This document shows positions 10,851 through 23,364 of a stretch of 64,000 nt of DNA, one piece after another. Under the pieces are notes generated by a model. The model saw only the letters and a list, made by a program, of their open reading frames with translations. It did not search any database and was not told the origin of the DNA. Source of the DNA: Amyelois transitella. Taxonomy: Eukaryota; Arthropoda; Insecta; Lepidoptera; Pyralidae. The position numbers and the translations under genes were made by a program. Within the stretch, counting starts at the first letter, position 1; every line of letters starts with the position of its first letter. The stretch spans positions 5,972,001-6,036,000 of the forward strand of contig NC_083517.1 of NCBI RefSeq assembly GCF_032362555.1, written 5' to 3'.

Positions 10851-13607
10851 TCACGTGTGGCTGTAGCAAGCGTCACGTCGCCTCACGTAGTACTGGTGCC
10901 TGTGGCAGCGACGACAAGTCTTGATGCCGCAGCGGTAGCTCAGCCCGCCTTGAGGCTTGCCTTTGCAGTATTTCAGCCCGCAAGGGTACCAGTTCACGCA
11001 TAACTGAAAGATTACTAAGGTCATCCTGAATCTAATGATTTAGTTTGTTGGAAAAATGTTTTTTTTTTAATATGGGAAAATTTGTTGAAATTGAACACAC
11101 AACAGGTAATCGCAGTAATATAAAAGTATAGTATTAGTATATATAAATAAGTATAGTATAAAAATAAGTACAACACCTCCAAATGACAAATGCATTCCTT
11201 AGTGTTATCAGACTCGTTCAGGCAAGGAGGCACGGCAGGTTTGCCATCAGAGGTGTCAGTGATCAACGCATGTTCAGGGAATGGCGTCACTGCAGAGCTG
11301 GGAGACGATGGATCCAAACCTGAGTAAAAGATAATATTTATTTTGGAAAATTCATTTAAAACAATTTTTAACAAGATCAAAAATTTGTTACACACTACAG
11401 TTAGGGTTAGGCTAATTTAACAACTCGTGGTAATTACCAGGTCTTGGCGCCCACCGAGTGAGGTCTGCCGCGCGTAAGTATACTCTCTCTTTGGCAGGCG
11501 CACAGTGTCTAGTGGCGGCGGGAGACAGCAGCCGAGTGGCGCGGCCCGCCCACGCAGTCGCCGTGCTCTGCCGCCAGCCCTTGTCCTCTTCTGCCACACG
11601 CACCGTGCCAGGGTTTTTCTGATTAACAGTTATGTTACTAGTTTTCTAATTTATATCTAATAATACGTACCTAATTGATGACATGCATACATATAGGTAA
11701 TCACGTCTGTCATGCTGGCTACCAATATAGCAGTCTTAAGAAGATTATTCATTATAAGGGTGCAATTAAATACAATATCTAGCAAACTTGTACTATAATA
11801 ATTGAAATATGAAATTGTTATTTAGGTATAATTGAAGATGTCTTTCAAAAGTGAGAAAACACAAAGAATACCTGTCTCAACTTGGCCATGGCATCAGGGG
11901 CAATAAAATCTGCCTGTGCAGCATGAGACAAAAAACAGAGTGTCTGGTATCCTGATTGACCCAACTCCTCTTCACCAGGTATTATGACTTTCATTGCTTC
12001 CACTTCCTGTAACAAAAGTAAGAGCAAATAAAGTAGATACAACTGCTTCAATTGAACTACAATATACTTAATTGTTCTACATATACAAGAATTGCATTTT
12101 TGCTTGAAAAGCAAAAAAAATAAATTAATGGAAATGGTTTGGGTACATATAATTCATTAGCAATATTTTGATTAATATGGTCTATTTTCAACATGGTTTA
12201 AATTATATCCTGTAAATCCAAAATAATAGTTAATTAATAATACTTAATTGAAGCAACAAAAACCTATAAAGAGGCGTTCGCTCCATTTCAAACTTACATT
12301 CTGAATGATAACAGACAGACATAAATATCATCCTTAAAGAGAATGCAACAAGAACAAGAGCAAAAGAAGGATAATGCATTTATTTATTTATTCTTTATTG
12401 TTACAATTACAATTTGTAAAGTACAATAGGCGGACTTAATGCTAATAGCATTATCTAACAGTCTACCATTGGGTTAAGCGGAGAACCTTTGTGTGGGTGA
12501 TAATAATAATGTACAATAAACATACTTACCTACTATATGATATATACTAAAATCCTATACATAATATATACCTATATACCACAGTAAACATACATATACA
12601 TAAATACATATATATATATATATTTGCAGCAGATCACATACAGAGATTACTTTCTCATGACTGAGTCAGAAACAACTGGACCACATGCGACTTAAAACTG
12701 GCGCGGCTTAGAGAAGCTTGAATGGAATCGGGAAGTGCATTCCAAAGTCTAACAGCTGTAGCAGCGAAAGAATAAAAACCTGTACGGTGAAAAGGTGTTG
12801 CAAGGGTCAACCTGTTAGAGGAACGCAGGATTCTTTCATGAGTGGAACTTAAAAGTTGAAATTCGGATCTAAGATAATCTGGAGCTAGGCGATTATTTTG
12901 GCAAAGAATATGAAGATTCCTATGTTGTCGGATGGGCAGCCACTTAAGCTGAGAATGGAATTCAGAGACATGGTCATACTTACGAAGACAGAAAATAAAT
13001 CTGATACAATTATTGAGAAGACGTTCAAGCTTATTAAGTTGTTCTTCAGTTAGATCCAGACAACACACATCAGCATAATCAATAATGGGTATAACAAGTG
13101 CTTGAGCCAACATTACTTTAGTTTTGATAAGAAGAAAATGTTTCAGACGTTGCAGGTAATGTAGAGACCCGTAGACCTTTCGACTGAGCTCAACGACATG
13201 TGGGTTCCAGCAAAGGTTTGAATCGATGAGAAGACCGAGGTCTTTGACAGTAGAATTGCATTTATATGATTAAGTATAATGATTAGCCCATATTCACTGA
13301 TGTGGAAGTATAATATACTATTTATTCTTACATTAGTAAAATCCACCAATTGAGACACGTAAACACCATCAAGTCTCAAGAATTCCAGGGTGACTGTGTC
13401 CTCACTCACATTCGCCGTTATGTTCTCCTGCATAACGTCACCTCCCTGCATCACAAATTAACAAAAGTAATAAAACCATTTACAAAAGGAAACTAACTTT
13501 GATGTCTTTCAATTAACTACCTGGTTTTTGACGTTGATAAGAAGTTGAAGTCTTGTAGGTTCAATAAAAAAATAAAGAAAAAATATATTTATATGCTTTA
13601 CTTCCAT
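10851..13607 (-). CDS. oaf: Out at first protein (OAF), secreted
   Basis: Six minus-strand exons: 13607-13521, 13445-13332, 12006-11872, 11618-11438, 11319-11177 and 11003-10851. Phases join cleanly (0, 0, 0, 1, 0) and give about 270 residues. Exon 1 supplies a hydrophobic signal-like start, MEVKHINIFFLYFFIEPTR, then LLINVKNQ, and exon 2 continues [13 protein letters not shown]. Exon 3 has GEEELGQSGYQTLCFLS and DAMAKLRQ; exon 4 KNPGTVRVAEEDKGW. The last exon is rich in cysteine: NWYPCGLKYCKGK and CGIKTCRRC, then YYVRRR. These are hallmarks of the OAF family (fly out at first, human OAF), a secreted protein needed in Drosophila development; its molecular function is poorly known. The second intron carries a LINE remnant at 12376-13265. 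The start ATG is chosen because it is followed directly by the signal-like segment and the conserved LLINVKNQ. Confidence 0.93.
12376..13265 (-). mobile_element. 5'-truncated non-LTR retrotransposon (Jockey/CR1-like) in oaf intron 2
   Basis: Minus-strand frame from about 13260 down to the stop at 12655 encodes the C-terminal part of a reverse-transcriptase ORF. Segments such as DLGLLIDSNLCWNPHV, IPIIDYADVCCLDL, NNCIRFIFCLRKYDHVSEF and FAATAVRLWNALP are the usual post-RT region of Jockey/CR1-type LINEs. About 280 bp of 3' UTR follow, ending in a short AAAT-type tail. The 8-bp GCATTTAT occurs at both borders (12376-12383 and 13258-13265), a likely short target-site duplication. The frame is open to its stop but the N-terminal RT core and ORF1 are missing, so it is a dead copy. 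Confidence 0.85.
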
Positions 13608-14004
13608 TTTGCATAAAAACAAATTTAAGTAACTTAAATTTGCACACTATAATATTCATTAACAATAATTTGTTCCATCACTACTCTTAAATCAGATATT
13701 TTTATTTCTTTCACAAATAAATCGTATCAGCTTTTCATAGAGTAAGAAATATTGGCAATATTCGTAAGATTAGAATGTATGAAGTATATATTTCAAATAT
13801 ATAAAAATACACTACACATCCAACACAACAAAGTTCATCACGTTTTAAGACATTTGATTTGTTTTGAAAATGAAATGATTTTGACGTTGATGTATATCTC
13901 TTAGTGTTACTGACCTTTGCTACAATTTATACCGTTTTTTTTTATTGCTCCCTAAATAATAACCAAATAGACTTATATTATATATATATATTATATATTA
14001 TATA

Positions 14005-14034
14005 TAAATGACAGTAATAAACTACATAAACATA

Positions 14035-14068
<34 letters not shown>

Positions 14069-14098
14069 TATGTTTATGTAGTTTATTACTGTCATTTA
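14005..14098. repeat. 94-bp perfect palindrome with TA-repeat centre
   Basis: The 36-bp arm 14005-14040 (starting TAAATGACAGTAATAAAC) is the exact reverse complement of 14063-14098. The 22-bp centre is an uninterrupted TA run, itself palindromic. The whole unit could extrude as a cruciform. It may be the remains of a MITE. Confidence 0.9.
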
Positions 14099-15267
14099 TT
14101 TAATTGTTCCATGTTTAATTAAATAAGTAGCACCTTTGTACTAGAATTACTGTAATAAATGCTTCTGTATATAATTTTTGTGTACATAAATAAATAATAA
14201 AGGAAGGAATAGGTAACAAACTGCATACGAACTTTGACAAAGCCTTGTGGCCTTGTCTTAGTTTTCCTCTCTCTCTAATGGTAAACTACAGAGTAGAGAA
14301 AAAGGGTAGGATATATCTTATCATTGTACATTGATAGATTTAATCCTACCCTCTTTCTCTACCTTTCTCTTTCTTAATACTATAAACTTACATAACTATA
14401 ATTATATAAGTAATACCAAGAAAATATATTTTTTAAATAAGACAAATTTAAACCTAGGAATTAATGGCAATGGAAGATGAGATGTATGATGACCTAATTA
14501 TAAATTTTAGCCAGTGTCGAGTTTTAGTCTATCCTCGATATAAATATTTATATGTATGCTTTCATTCTTTCATTCGTTCTTTCTTGGAACTTTATGAGAC
14601 AACATCAAAAGAAGTAGGACATAATTATGCCTTGTCATTATTTGTGAAGAGGGCAGAAAATATTCCGTGGGTTTTCAGGTAGAATTTTACTTATAAAACT
14701 ACCTCGGGGTTGGTAATACTGGGTTGTTGTGATTGGATTGGAGAAGCGTGAGTGCGTAGGCTACGTTCCTTTCTTAATAATCGATTCCATGCTAATTTTT
14801 TTTGCCCAACGAAAATTTGTATGTAACTGTGAAATATTTCATGAATTAAATTTCATCTGAATAAATTTGTTAAATGATATACATGTTCAATTGCTAAGGT
14901 ATATTACCTTCATGATATTTTGTTTTAGTCATTGTAATAAAAAATTGCCGTAACAAAATTATGATACGTTACGTGAAAAGAATTGTAGATGCAGAGAAGA
15001 AAGAAGGGCGAGTGTTGGGAAAGAAAAGATAGACAGCTGTCGTTTCATTTTCAGCTGATTTTTGTGTACGCTAGTGTCGTCGCTAGTGCAATCTGTTTAT
15101 AGATCAACCATTATAGCGTTTCGTAACGGTACGGTGCTCCTTAATCATAACTTCGGAAGGTATAGAAAACTGCGACAGAACAAGGTGCATTTGGGAAACG
15201 ATTGGCACATCATACCGAACAAAGGAAGATGGTTCATTGAGCGCGGGTGGTGCGTAGCAGGCTGCCG

Positions 15268-15275
15268 TGACGTCA
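15268..15275. promoter_or_regulatory. Consensus CRE palindrome TGACGTCA in WDR26 leader
   Basis: An exact 8-bp CRE (CREB/ATF site) lies 211 bp upstream of the WDR26 start codon in a GC-rich leader. Position and context are suggestive of a promoter element; binding is not shown. Confidence 0.35.
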
Positions 15276-15485
15276 CGCGGCCGCGACGACGAGGCCGATG
15301 CGGCGGGCGCGCTCGTGATCTCAGCGCTCCGGGCTGCACGGACGCGAGAGACACGGGCGGCGCGAGCTGCGCGGAAGGCTCGGGGAGGCAGTCTGGCCTC
15401 CAGTGACTCGGGCGACGAGGGCGCCGGGCATCGGCCTCCGCGCAAGCGGACTCGCAGGCTGTCGCCTCCGGCCCGGCCCGCAGCC

Positions 15486-18400
15486 ATGCACCAGCCCTGC
15501 TCCAACGGGGCTCCGCCCCTCCACCTCAATGGTGATGCCCCCGCGCGCAACGGAGACCTACAGCCGCTCGGCCTTCGCATGAACCAAACAGATCAGGAGA
15601 TTGTGCGCCTCATTGGGCAGCATCTGGTCTCCATTGGACTTGAGTAAGTCTATTGTACATATACATATTTATGCATTTTTTTTTAAATTACTCAATTTTA
15701 GTGATCATGGGTTTCTGTGGAATATTGTATTGAAGGGCAACAAATGTAGTTTGTCAACCTGTGTTGGTCTTGATTGGACTTGTTGGTGATAGCCAATGCT
15801 TATATTCAAGAGCCAACAAAAATGCATGCCCATATTTGTTTATTTATTTTGTGAAACTTTATGCATTTTATGTACTTATTGCCACAAGGCATTATCTGCC
15901 AGTCCAACCTTTGGACCAAACTGAGATTGCGGATGATGGTGGATATGATGATGAAGGATCTGTTGGCCTTTGTTTGTTTTGTTTGTTGTTGTTGTGTATG
16001 ACAGCTCGTTCCTCTTTGATTGGGTAAGTTTGATGTATTCGATTGTGTGATAAGAAGTAAAATTAATACCACTGATAGATTTTTAGTTAAATAAGACACC
16101 TGTTGGTTTTCTTTATGTATATTTCCCAAGTATCAAAACCTTGCTTATATGTAGAAGTCTCAAGCCTACAATTTTTGTATAAAATCTCATCCTATACTTA
16201 CTCTGTGTGTCTGTCTGTTACCAGCATCATTTTGTCTATGAATGAACATGCAACGTGGTATGTATCGACCGCATTCTATTTCTACCAATTTGCACTTGAT
16301 GGCATTGTTATAAAATTGCATGGCTTTTTTTTTTGTTTTTTCATCCATTTCAATAAACAGGTAGAAGTGAATATAAAAAATTAATTTATATTTAAGTCTA
16401 CTATATTAGCTGTTGCCTGGGACTTTAAAATGAAATCTATCTAATAAAGTAAAAAAAACAAACTCCCTATTTTATTACTCCTTGGAGGGGTAGAGACAAA
16501 CACATCTGTCAAAACCGCATTAAAATCACAGCCATAGTTTTTACTTGATGCAAGTACAAACACACAGACAGGCAGACAGAAATGATGAAGATCATGCTAA
16601 ATTCCTCCTATTTTCTGTCTGTATGTACAGGCTTATTTCTGTACCCGCAAGAATTTCGTGATATCCCCTCATAGTGAGAGACCTAGTGTGTTCTTAAGCT
16701 GTATGTTGTCTGTCAGTCAGTCAAACCAAGATTCTATTGATCATGGGTTAGAATAGAATTTGTTTTTAAATTGGAAACATGGTATCACTTATTGATGTCA
16801 TATCACTTAAATCTTATAACTACTACCGCTTCCAAAGCGCATGTGTAGAAGAAGCGGCGGAACAAACTACCCTACTTCCTAAATCTTTATTGTGGACGAA
16901 TGCACATTGTCTACATTGAAAAACATGAATGAATGTAAAACTAATGATTTCAATATGAATCTTTCTCAAATATAGAATTCATTAACTAGCTGCAATTTTG
17001 ATGCAGATGCAAAAGCTGATAGTGAAGTACCTAACAGTTGAATAAAAAGTACAATAGCCTGTATAAGAATCTATAGAAGTGGTCTGCTTAACTATTACAT
17101 GTTACCTAATAAAATAAAAAAAAACATTATTGCTTCATTTTATTTTGTTAATAAGGACCCTCAGCACTAAAGTATTCTTTATTATTCTATTGTTTTCTAG
17201 GTCATCGTGATATCAGTAATAGCACTAGTAAACTAATAATTTACTTAGTCACTTATAAACAAAGTACCTAATTAGCATTTTTAACACTGTACTGATGATA
17301 CTGCAATTATTGAATACAAATAATAATAATCTATGTTATATTTTATTTACCATTCGGAATTTAATAACCTCAATAAACAGGTCACAGTTATATCTTATTA
17401 AATATCATTTTTTTGTATCTTTTTGTTAATAAATGATTGTTTTTGATGTGAATTGTAATAGTGATTCTTATTTGAAAGTCAAAATTTTACATAAAAATCT
17501 TCTGCCATAGATCATGACAACTGCCACAGGCTTAGCTGGATCATACTAGATTATTATTTTACGGTTTAATACCACTGAAATGGTGATTTTATTCTGAACT
17601 ATATAAATATGTAGAATTATTTATTCAGTTTTCTGTGATATAGAGTCAGTGCTCCCATAAGTAGTCACAGTTTATTTATGGAACAGAAAAAACAAATACT
17701 ATTTCAATTTCTCCGTGCGTAAATAATTATTATTACAAGTCACAATCACAAAGTACCTTTGTTCATTTGTGACCTGACTTCACTGAGTTGATATGAAAAC
17801 CAAGCACGTCGGATGACTTTGAGTGAACCCAACAGGCCACAGTGACCTTACAGGATACAGCTACACAAATGAAACTTTTTATGAAAGTCTGTACTGTATA
17901 AATTAATGCCCTTTATCCTTGCCTTATAGTTTTTAGCAATTTAATGATGTCAATAAAATATATGTATAAGTTATTTACATGTTTTACTTACTTATTGCTA
18001 CATATTCTGTTTAATTGTTAGAAACGATTGTTCTTGTTTGTGTCTTTTTTATAATGCCATTGACAGTTTACGATGAGATGTACAAGATCGTTTTGTTTGG
18101 TAGGTAGAAAAGATCGGAAAGAGTGATTCATTTTAAAATTATGTTCTGCAAAGCATACAGAACTTTGAAATTCAATTTACGCGTTTTCTACAGACGGAGC
18201 GCCGCGCTTCTCATGGAGGAGTCGGGGCTGCATTTGGAGCACCCAGCGGCGGCCACGTTCCGGCAGCACGTGTTGGCTGGCGATTGGACGAAGGCCGACC
18301 ACGATCTGCGGGCGCTACACGATCTGCTCAGAGACTCGCCACATGTCAACGCACAGAGCAGAGCTGTGAGTATTAAACGTTACGTTTATAAAAATGGACC

Positions 18401-21400
18401 ACACAAAAAGTTAAAGATCTATTTGTTGCATTTTCCTATATCCAAAAAACAGAAATCTATGTTAATCACAAATATTGGTCTTGTCTTCCCCCTTTGTTGG
18501 GTGCAGTAGCTGGGTTAACCAGCATAAAGAGAAAAAGAGAAGATAAAACATGATTTGTCAATGCTCATGAATAGTTGAACAGAAGTTCCATTTATATTGG
18601 CATCATATCAATTTTAAGATAATTGGAATTCTATTAATTAAATTGTTCAATTATCTCATAATTAATCAGAGTAAATATATCTCTCGCTTAAAGTTCCGAA
18701 GTATAATAACACGTTAGCCCCTAAGTTTGTGTGATTAACGAGATAATAATTGAACACTACCAGGAATTAATATTTTTGTAGGTACTATTATCTCTTATCT
18801 AAATGGGCCGCCAAATAAATGAACGTAATAAGTACTTATCGATTCCAGGAGATGAAGTTCGTGGTGCTAGAGCAGAAATACCTGGAGCACCTGGAAGCCG
18901 GGCGCGTGCTGGACGCGCTGCACGTGCTGCGCAACGAGCTGACGCCGCTGCAGCACGACACGCCGCGCGTGCACCGCCTCTCCGCGCTCATGATGTGCGC
19001 CGACGCGGACGAGCTGCACGCGCGCGCGCAGTGGCCCGGCGGCGGGCCCTGCTCCAGGGCCAACGTGCTGGCGCGCGTGCAGGTAACCTTGCGCGCAATT
19101 ATTGCTTAAACGGCAACTTCCAAAGATTACAGTACTTACAATAAAACCATTGCAGTTGCAGACCTGAATCATTTGTCTGGTATATGAGCAATATTCTGTG
19201 GACTACTTTGATCATTCCTTGAGTAATCTGTTACGGAAAGATTGCCATTGTAATTATATTATAAGAGATAGTAAAAAAAACAACATGACACGCTTATCGT
19301 ATATATTTCTCATTCTAACTTTTTGATGAACCTCCGAGTTAGAGAGAATTGGAAGATAAAACATATGGAAATATGTATGATCATAAATATCCCCGCTTGT
19401 AACCAATTACTCCTGTGTTATCCAGGCGGTGCTGCCCCCCGCCCTGATGATGTCCCCCGGGCGGCTGCGAGCGCTGCTGTCCCAGGCGGCGCAGCAGCAG
19501 ACGTCCCGCTGCCGCTTCCACGCCGCGCCGCGGGACCCGCCCGCCGCCAACCCCGACCACATCCCCTTCTCCTTGCTGTCCGACCACCAGTGCAGCGCCG
19601 ACCAGTTCCCCATACACTCTCTGCAGGTCGGTAATATTGAGGTTTCCTACTGCCTACTACGGGGGAGCCAGTCCGCCTTTAAGCAGGATCCAGGGATGGT
19701 CCCGCCTTTGTACTGTACTACTGTTCTATATTAAAATGCCCTCTTTTATTCAAAAATAAAGCAATTACGTACTTAAGTCTATCAGATAAGTACTTCCGTC
19801 TGCTCCGACTCTGTCTTTGACGTAAACTTTACTCGGAGAACCTAACTTACCTTAGATTATGAATATTCAGTTCTGTGGGCCTTATTCTGTGCTTCGGTGA
19901 GCTCCCAAAATTATTAGGAAATGAGTTGCCATGATATAAAAATGTGTCACAAAAAAATTTCTCATCATAAGAGCATAAATAGCATCATAGCATGGCATTC
20001 TTTTAATTTTATTACACATTACCCTAAAACGATTATGCTTTTGTTTATCTTAACTATTCAACCACCAACTCTTCTGCATTTACGCCGCACTGAATTTAAA
20101 TAAAACAATACATTTCTATAATACAGGTGCTGAACGAGCATTGCGACGAGGTATGGTACTGCAAGTGGTCTCCTGACGGGTCCAAGTTAGCTTCAGGCTC
20201 TAAAGACAACACCGTCATGATATGGGATTTTGACCCTGTCGCCAAGCGGCTTTCTTTCAGGTAATATTACTACTTTACTCTCTCTCTACTCACATTACTC
20301 ACATTTCGATTGCTCCTGCACTTGGTTTACCTTTATGTTATCTGGACTCCAAAAGGTGGTCTAGAATTTTGCCCATGACTGAGAATGATTGGCACATACA
20401 TATTTTTTTTAAGATTACAGCTGTCACGTTTCGAAATACCAGTTAGTCTCAAACGATAGCACGAACGCGTAAAAGGTTTTCATTTGTTAATGAGGGTTTA
20501 ATGAATGCCTGGTTTTTGTACAGGAAATCCCTGGAAGGGCACTCGTACGGCGTGTCGTTTCTGTCGTGGAGCCCCGACGGCCGCTACCTCATCGCCGCGG
20601 GGCCCGAGGACTGTCCCGACCTCTGGATTTGGAATATGGAGGTAAATTGACTCCTGAGAACCAGTCTTTATCATATTATCATTATTTTAGCGTTATTTAC
20701 TTTTTGTTTGTTTGCGTCTTCACCTCTTTGAACCAATGGTTACACGTAAAATCAAGAAATATTTATTTATATATTTATGTACATCAAGGAAACATACAAC
20801 TAGACTAAGGAGAAACTTGGTACAAGGGCCCTACCTACATATTTCTATGGAAAATTTCTTCCAAAAGACCCATATGTCTTGTTTAGTTGCGATATCCGGG
20901 AATTTTGAAATATTTTTTTTACTGCTTAATTGCTTCCGCCCGCGTGAAAAGTACCTTATGCCCTTTGCCGTACTTCATACTGCATGTATGAAGAATTTCA
21001 AAGAGATCAATTCAAATTAGCGGTGAAGAGTTAACAAACATTCTTTCGCATTTATCACATTAGTTTTCTCTGGATAATGGATTGTTTTATTATTATTTTA
21101 GTATTATCAGTAATATTTGTTGTATTTGTTATTTAATATTCATTTTTTCATATCACTTTAATGTCATTAATAAATGAATGTGGTTCCGCAGACGGAGCAG
21201 CTGCACCAGAAGATGACGCACTCGCAGGAGGACTCGCTGACGGCGGTGGCGTGGCACGCGCACGGGGACAAGTTCGTGTGCGGCGGCGCCAGGGGACAGT
21301 TCTATCACTGCGGCCTCGACGTATGTACACACACACACACACACACACACGTTTCTACAATTTGAATTTATTTAAAAATTTTGATTTTGATTTTATTTCG

Positions 21401-23364
21401 TGAATGGAACCAACACACAAATACTGAAAGTTTTTTGAAAATTTACGTTTGATTACTAATTAATAATAGAGTAATAATTCCTGGTGTTAGTTAACAATAT
21501 AAAGTTATTTTTCCTCCTGTTGCTAAAGCCAAAGGACCAAGACAAATTTTGATACACATTATGTTCCTCTCTCACTACTTAATTTTGGGTAAAACATTAT
21601 TTTACTATTGAGTGATTCACGCTTACGTGCAAATGTGAATAATACGGTCCTGGGCAGGGCGTGGTGATCAACAGCTGGGACGGCGTGCGCGTGAACGCGC
21701 TGGCGTGCCGCGCCGACGGGCGCGTGCTGGCGGCCGACACGCACCACCGCGTGCGCGCCTACGACTTCGCCGACCTCTCCGACCGCAACGTGTGCGTACT
21801 TCTACATCGCTTGTGCTTAGCTTAACGGCAGAGTTCAGTTTCAAGTAGTGAAAGGTTGCTAGCCCCGTCGTCCAAAAAAAGAATCACAAGAAGTGTATAA
21901 GCCTATCCTTTAGTCGCCTTTAACGATATACATGAGAAAGAGATGGAGTAGTCCTTTTTTGTATTGGCGCCGGGAACCACACAAAAACAGTATGTGTATG
22001 CACATTGCATGCAAATAATTATATTGCCAAAGATTGAAAAATGTAAATTCTTTTTCAAATTATTTCATTTGATATTGTATATGAAATCCAACAGTATAAT
22101 GTTGTGTTGGTGCTAATTAACCGATAAAGGCCGTAAAATTTCTTCGTTTAAAGTATCCTATTCTCACGCATGTGTAATTATATCAGTCGCTTTTTTTATG
22201 AGTGATTAGCTAGTTTCTGCAAAAATTTGCTCGTCGTAACAGTGTCTTTTTAATTTTTATATAATGATATATACTTTTATTCAGTATTCAAGAAGAGCAT
22301 GCAGTAATGGCGATGACCCTGAACGCGGCCGACACGCTGCTGCTTCTCAACGTGGCCAACCAGGGCGTGCATTTGTGGGACATTCGTGAGTTATATCATA
22401 TATTTTTTTAATATTTGTAGCAATACCGGACTCGCGTAAACTTCAAGTGTAACTTTTGATATTTGATATAAAATCTTTAAATAAAAGTGAAAACTGCATC
22501 AAATCAATGCATAGAAATAGATGGAGGCGGCGGGCGACTTTTTTACAACAATAAAAAAGTGGTTCTTGGTTTGACCTGAATATATACCTATATATGTATG
22601 TCCGCAATTATTTCGCGTTTCGCTGAATCGATTTGATGCGATTTCAGGATGCGATTACACGGAGCTTAAGGTTTTAGAAATATAACCGACTTAAAAAAGA
22701 ATCAATCAAGAACATCACCTCAGGGGTTAAAATTTACAGTTCCTCCGCAGGGCCAAACTAAGTTGTCAAATTAATTTGCTAGTATATACTAATAAAATAG
22801 ATGTTATTTTCACAATTTAGAAAATTTAAGTTAGCTTTTTAAAAAGTTGCCAAAATTCAAACATTGCATATCTTAAATGGATGATATTTTTGTGTAGGAG
22901 CCCGCGCGCTGGTTCGTCGATTCCGTGGATTGAGTCAGGGCCATTTCACCATCCATGCTACTTTTGGCGGCGCGCACCAAGACTTCGTGGCCTCTGGTAG
23001 TGAGGATAACAAGGTGAGCAATCTTTATAAAGTGCACATATTGTTTACAGAGATTTTCTATAGAGTGGAATACGACGCTCTGTTCCTGTTGGTAACCTAA
23101 TAACAAATGATCATTACCGAAATCGAACACACCAAGGTCGGAAACGGAACGTAATATATTTCGGAGCTCGCTCTCACAAATGTGACCGTGTCATTCCAGG
23201 TTTACATCTGGCATATCAGCGGCGAGGAGCCGATCGCCGTGGTGGCGGGCCACACGCGCTGCGTGAACGCGGTGGCGTGGAACCCCGCGCACCACGACGT
23301 GCTGGTGTCCGCGTCCGACGACTACTCGCTGCGGCTGTGGGGCCCGCGCGACCACCAGTGCTAG
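15486..23364 (+). CDS. WDR26: WD repeat-containing protein 26 (GID/CTLH E3 ligase subunit)
   Basis: Eleven exons: 15486-15643, 18194-18365, 18849-19082, 19426-19626, 20127-20260, 20524-20641, 21192-21320, 21658-21791, 22285-22385, 22898-23013 and 23200-23364. They join in frame to 553 residues. Order: short N-terminal tail ([11 protein letters not shown]), LisH ([14 protein letters not shown]), CTLH ([20 protein letters not shown]), linker helices ([19 protein letters not shown]), then seven-bladed WD40 with [55 protein letters not shown] and [16 protein letters not shown]. This is the architecture of WDR26/Gid7, a substrate-recruiting or scaffold subunit of the CTLH ubiquitin ligase, also reported as a G-protein beta-gamma partner. 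Exons are strongly GC-rich against AT-rich introns. An in-frame stop at 15255 makes 15486 the first usable ATG unless an unseen exon is spliced in. It ends GPRDHQC, shorter than the vertebrate tail. Confidence 0.95.
15644..18193 (+). other. WDR26 intron 1, with one dispersed repeat
   Basis: A 2.5-kb AT-rich intron. At about 16770-16960 it holds a copy of a dispersed repeat found again at 33290-33490 and 39425-39780. The marks are a block like CTACCGCTTCCAAAGCGC and a TGCACATTGTCTACATT segment. No other feature was recognised. Confidence 0.5.
21321..21352. repeat. (CA)n microsatellite abutting the WDR26 exon 7 donor
   Basis: The donor GTATGTA of exon 7 runs straight into an uninterrupted AC/CA dinucleotide tract of about 14 units. 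Confidence 0.9.
21850..21985 (-). mobile_element. SINE family B, fragment in WDR26 intron 8
   Basis: Contains the GGTTGCTAGCC, TTTAGTCGCCTTTA and GCGCCGGGAACCACAC blocks, i.e. the head half of the element; the tail half is missing. Confidence 0.7.

Larger units (their letters stand above)
13608..15485. promoter_or_regulatory. Divergent upstream region of oaf (left) and WDR26 (right)
   Basis: About 1.9 kb between opposite start codons. It holds a 94-bp perfect palindrome at 14005-14098, AT-rich DNA, and, towards WDR26, a GC-rich leader from about 15240 with a consensus CRE site at 15268-15275. In the WDR26 frame a stop at 15255-15257 closes any upstream extension. No RNA gene or conserved coding frame was recognised. 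Confidence 0.5.

Noticed and set aside
15267-15485. N-terminal extension of WDR26 upstream of 15486
   Set aside because: The frame is open back to a stop at 15255 but contains no ATG; only a GTG would start it.
15104-15580. Long minus-strand open frame opposite the WDR26 leader
   Set aside because: It is a GC-rich antisense shadow of the WDR26 first exon with low-complexity R/A/P content and no family resemblance.
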